Origin: Udeniomyces pyricola
Taxonomy: Eukaryota; Basidiomycota; Tremellomycetes; Cystofilobasidiales; Mrakiaceae
Assembly (NCBI GenBank): GCA_039545295.1
Contig: BCIK01000016.1
Location: 124,001-188,000, forward strand
Reading direction: 5' to 3'
DNA length: 64,000 nt
Positions within the stretch are counted from its first letter, which is position 1. Every line of letters starts with the position of its first letter. Positions 57,560 to 64,000 of the stretch are shown piece after piece. The position numbers and the translations under genes are program-made. Below the pieces are notes generated by a model. That model saw only the letters and a list, made by a program, of their open reading frames with translations, made no database searches and was not told the origin of the DNA.

Positions 57560-58321
57560 TGCAAGAAGGAGAGAAGTCGGCGTCGGTCCATGTGGGATAT
57601 TGGATCGGATAAGGGACTGAGCAGATCACAAGAGACGAATAAGAAGATGCGTCGCGAAGAAGATGGCGTGTCAGGACGGGCTATCGGAACGTAGATGCGA
57701 AGACGAGGAGAGTACGGGATGTGTGAGCGATCGGTCGGAAAGCTGCCAACGAACGGAAAAATGTCTGGATGAGGCTTCGGCTTTGAATGATGATGAAGCC
57801 AAGCGGACCAGAGAGCCCCTCCTGTAGAGGCGACGGAAGGTAGAAGGCAAGGATGTGGTATGAGACCGACGGCAGGATCGGAGCGGAGAAGAGAGCGAGG
57901 GAAGGTTGTCGGTCAGTAAAGGGTCGTTTGGGATCTGGTCTGGGCCGTGCTACGCGACGGGTGAATCTGCTGATGTCGGAGTCTGTGGTCCCTGTGAGAG
58001 TAAAGTACGGACTGATTAAGAATGGGGCGTAGGTGGCTCGCCAACGAGGGCGTGATAAGAGCCATGACCAGGAAGGATGGAGAAGTGAGGGTCAAGAGAC
58101 TACTACTGTACGACATCACGTCTGTAAGTGGAGACCAAAGGGAATCCATTCACCGTCACGCCCTGTCACGCTTTTGTCACGATGTCACTTTGGATGAGAG
58201 TGCCCCGAATTTCAAACGCATTGAATCGAGTCTTGCCTGAGTGAATTTCGGAGCTGCGCTTGACTGGCCTGCCCCGCCGCCATCGACCGTTCACATCCAC
58301 TAGCCACTTACCCTTCCCACC
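57560..58321. promoter_or_regulatory. Divergent promoter region OXA1 / RIO2
   Basis: A 762-bp interval between two divergent ATGs. GC-balanced, with no credible coding frame and no motif I can assign. The last 60 bp before RIO2 is C-rich. Confidence 0.5.
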
Positions 58322-60910
<2,589 letters not shown>

Positions 60911-61342
60911 TGATGATCTATGGGCAGGTGCTAGCTACCACAAGGCTATCATAACTAGTAGATCGCGGGCGTATGTGGCCGGAGCGCGGGTTATATAGTA
61001 TAACAGGTCAGAAGCCTGGTTGATATTGTCATGTCTTTTTCCCCTCTTTCTTTCGCTTTGTAAGATGTGCGTGAATGTATGGCTGAAGTAAGTTTCGTTT
61101 GAGACCAAATAGTAAACATTTGGATAAATGAAACCACCCAGCCTCGGGGGTCCGGCCCTGGATATACATTGGATGACGGGGTGGATGAGATGACGTCACT
61201 GATCTCGGCGTTCTCCATTCGCCTGGTTATGATAATCGCCCTGTCGACTGTCCCTCGCTGTTTCCCTTCCAGCTCCATCGACTCCATCGCTTCAACACCC
61301 ACTCCAATCTCCTTCCCCAGCTCTCCCTTCCCTTCCGCCACC
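60911..61342. other. Intergenic between RIO2 and the membrane protein gene
   Basis: The RIO2 3' flank is followed by a C/T-rich leader for the next + strand gene. No gene was recognised. Confidence 0.5.
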
Positions 61343-63090
61343 ATGTCCGCCACTTCCCTTACCCGCCCCAACGCCACTGCTCTCCGTACGGCGTACGTCG
61401 ATCCTCTCTCCACTCAACCTCTCCAAGCTTCCACTTTGCCCTGCACTTAGCTATACTTTACCCTTACTCATACCCTTGGATCCGCTCTCCTCTTGACCTT
61501 GCAGAAACCTCGTCATCTTCGTGCCTTTTGCCTTAACGCATCTCTATTTCGGATGGAAGATTTCCAAGGGTTACGACGGCCGTCACAAGGACGTCCCCCT
61601 CATGGCCATTGATGCTTGGGCCTGGATTGGATGGTACGTATAGCATGTTCACGTGGCCCTGCTCTGTGCCCATCTCCCCTTCCGTTCCTCTTTTCGCTCC
61701 CACTTGTCTCGATTCAAGCAAGGATCTTACCCTTTCTCCCCTTTCTGGTCCCCATGATCGCTCAGGGCTCTCATGGCCCTCTTCGTCATTGCCTTCCAGA
61801 TCTTTCAATGGATGGACAGCTCCTTTACGCCCGTCGTGAAGCAGATCAACTCGCAATACGCCATTTCCTCCGCGTTGCAAATTGCGTTCGTCTTTGTTTG
61901 GCTGCAAAAGAACTACCTTGCGAGCTTCATCATGGTACGTCAGCGAGCCTTCAAACCCGAAAGAAGGATGAGAAAAAGAACGAAGATGACGAAGGGACAA
62001 GTGGTCTTCAAAAGTCTGGATCGACGTTCATCGATGCCCATCATTTCGATCTCGCTTCATCTTGCTGCACTGCCTTTTTTTTTTTTTTTTTGACCTTTTC
62101 ATCTTTCGCGATCCTTTGCATGCTGACTAAACTTCGTTTTTACCCACGTTCGTCCCATCTGCCTATCTTTGTATGTTTCGTCCCTTCAGGCGACGCTCCT
62201 CTTCCTCAGCGTCGCGTCGACCTACTTGCAGCTCCACTTTGGTCCCAAGCCTTCTTTGACCAAGACTTGGTTCAAATTCATGTACATACCTATCTTCCTG
62301 ACCCTGCTCTTCATATTGTCGGAAGAGAACCCATTGCTGATGCTTCGGAATTTCCTTCTCTTCCTAATCATGCGTGTTCCTCTTAGCTCCATCGATGCGC
62401 TCTACTCGTTCTGGATCGTCTGGTCGCTTTACCTTGCCCACTACACTGGATTCCAAGCCTTCAACCTCACACTTCACCACCTTCACCACCGACAGGCCAA
62501 CATCACCTGCTTCTTCTTGTAAGCGAAGATTCTCTTCCTTTCTCGTGCCCTCGTGTCCAACTTCGGATCTCTGTTAACGACTCTGGCTCTCCTCCTCATC
62601 TCTACTCTCCTGTGGGGCTATCAAGGCTCATCCTGGCAGCCACCTCGATCGGCTTTGCCCTTAACACGAAATCTCGACCGGCCGGAGACTTTGTCGCCTG
62701 CTTTGTCGTGGCCTGGTTGGAGTGGGGTGTCTACTCTGCCTTCCGAAACGTCAACAAGCGGATCATGTGGACTTCGGGCGCTATGGGTGTACGTTGTTTC
62801 TTCTTTCACTTTCAATCGGTTTGATCTATCCAGTCCCTTCTGGTGTTTTTCTTTCTTCCTCTTCTTTTGTTTGTATCTTCATTGGAAATTGTTAATCCAA
62901 CCTTGCCCTCTTTTCCTTGTCTCCATACTTTGTGCGTACATCTCCTCTCTCTCACTCTCTCTAGGTTCTGACCTCGTGCGTCCTCGTCTACGCCCTCTTT
63001 GCGACGTACCAAGCCTACGAAGCCCGCATCTTCATTGTTGACGACGACGACGAAGACACCGTCGACGAGCGACGTGCTCTCTTGGGTTAA
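61343..63090 (+). CDS. Multipass integral membrane protein, unrecognised
   Basis: Six or seven exons. Exon 1 gives MSATSLTRPNATALRTA and joins in phase to NLVIFVPFALTHLYFGWKIS, the first span. More hydrophobic segments follow: ALMALFVIAFQIFQW, SALQIAFVFVWLQKN, ATLLFLSVASTYLQL, ALYSFWIVWSLYLAHYTG, LILAATSIGFAL, DFVACFVVAWLEWGVYSAF and VLTSCVLVYALFATYQAY. The protein ends in an acidic cytosolic-type tail, VDDDDEDTVDERRALLG. I count about seven or eight spans. A histidine-rich loop, LTLHHLHHRQANIT, sits between spans. A 105-nt segment (62282–62386) looks like an intron but is open and in frame if retained. I cannot name the family. Confidence 0.75.
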
Positions 63091-64000
63091 ATCACAACCC
63101 TCCCCCCCCCCCCCCCCTTTTGCTGGGAACGAGGCATACACACTAAAACGGAAGAAGAAGACAAATTGATCAGATAAGGCTACGACATTCGTCTCTCACG
63201 TCGACTGGTCCTCAATTTCTTTTCTCTTTCTTCTCTCTTTTTCTTCGTATATGCTTTCTCCTGGGCTTTTTTTTTGTCTTAGCGCTCGTTGTCTTTCTCT
63301 TCTCCTTTTTTTTTTGTCGTTTAGTTCCACTGAGTTTCATTTTGATTTTCCTGTTGCACTAGTCCTTCCGTGTCGCTTGTACGTGATTTGCATCGAAACC
63401 TCTCCCACACGGGCTTCTCGCTCACCTCTCTACAATAGTACTCTCATCAATCTAGTATCCATAGTCATTCTATTCCAACGTTGCCCTCCCTCCCTCCTCT
63501 CTTCCTGCCTCATGCCTATTTGAAAGTCATGTTGACATGTCTTTCTCACTCCCTTCCATGCCATATATTAAGTAGGACTACATAGGTTCCCAAGGCCATA
63601 ACTCATCCTCCCTTCGCATATAATGTATTATCATGGTTGATTTCTTCTGTTTATCGAAAGAAGAAAAAAAAAAAGTACCAGTCTTGATCTGTTTGCTCAC
63701 ATAGAGATTTATCTTTGTGGAAAAAAAAAAAGACTCGATCGTAGGCCGGATCGAAGGAGAATTGGAAGGAGGAAAAAAAGGTTGTGCTTCAGGGGGCTAT
63801 GATCAGGGACGATGATACTTGGGTATCGGGGAGTGAAGTAGGATGGATCCAGTCGGAGCAGAATTAACCTCCGAGTCAAGGGGGGGAGAGGGAGGGAGGG
63901 CGAGGCGATTTGAGGGAAATTCATGGGAGGAAAAACAAACGAAAAAAAAAAAAACAGGAATTACACGAGACTAAAAAGATTAGAACAAAAAAAAAAACGA
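63091..64000. other. 3' flank to window end
   Basis: A C run (63104–63118) follows the stop codon, then T/C-rich DNA to about 63540. After that come A-runs and purine-rich sequence, which may be the 3' flank of a minus-strand gene beyond the edge. No coding region was recognised. Confidence 0.5.

Overview
The window is nuclear DNA of a filamentous or yeast-like fungus, almost certainly a basidiomycete. Most genes are broken by many short GT–AG introns with GTRNGT-type donors and strongly pyrimidine-rich sense strands (often pure C runs). Proteins such as an Mms22/Mus7-type replication-repair factor, a Sch9/S6K-like AGC kinase, an ARP2/3 subunit, a GPI-type exo-glucanase and a membrane-anchored USP are typical of fungi. 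No mobile element, CRISPR, rRNA or convincing tRNA was seen. The genus cannot be fixed from sequence alone.

Left part (1–15.2 kb): the C-terminal tail of a cut-off + strand gene; LSM7 (minus) diverging from KAP95/importin beta (plus, 14 exons); an unrecognised, possibly mitochondrial protein (minus); and a heavily split SIT4/PP6 phosphatase (minus) that seems to need a 4-nt and perhaps a 2-nt microexon.

Middle part (16–33 kb): a bZIP transcription factor, a GH5 exo-beta-1,3-glucanase and a USP-family deubiquitinase, all on minus; ARPC5 (plus) with an assembly gap in its first intron; a 117-residue hydrophilic protein (plus); and an acidic single-pass membrane protein (minus).

Right part (33–64 kb): a very large MMS22/MUS7 gene and TAH18 (minus); an AGC kinase (plus); a multipass membrane protein and OXA1 (minus); RIO2 kinase (plus); and a multipass membrane protein (plus). 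Most products are housekeeping: U6 snRNP/mRNA decay, nuclear import, actin nucleation, 40S maturation, Fe–S assembly, mitochondrial membrane insertion and replication-fork repair. The order looks like ordinary conserved-gene territory rather than a gene cluster. The unusual content is in gene structure (microexons, a frame-neutral intron, C-homopolymer introns) and in a few protein details.

Coordinates for multi-exon genes run from start codon to stop codon and include introns. Splice sites were read by eye from frame continuity and family similarity.
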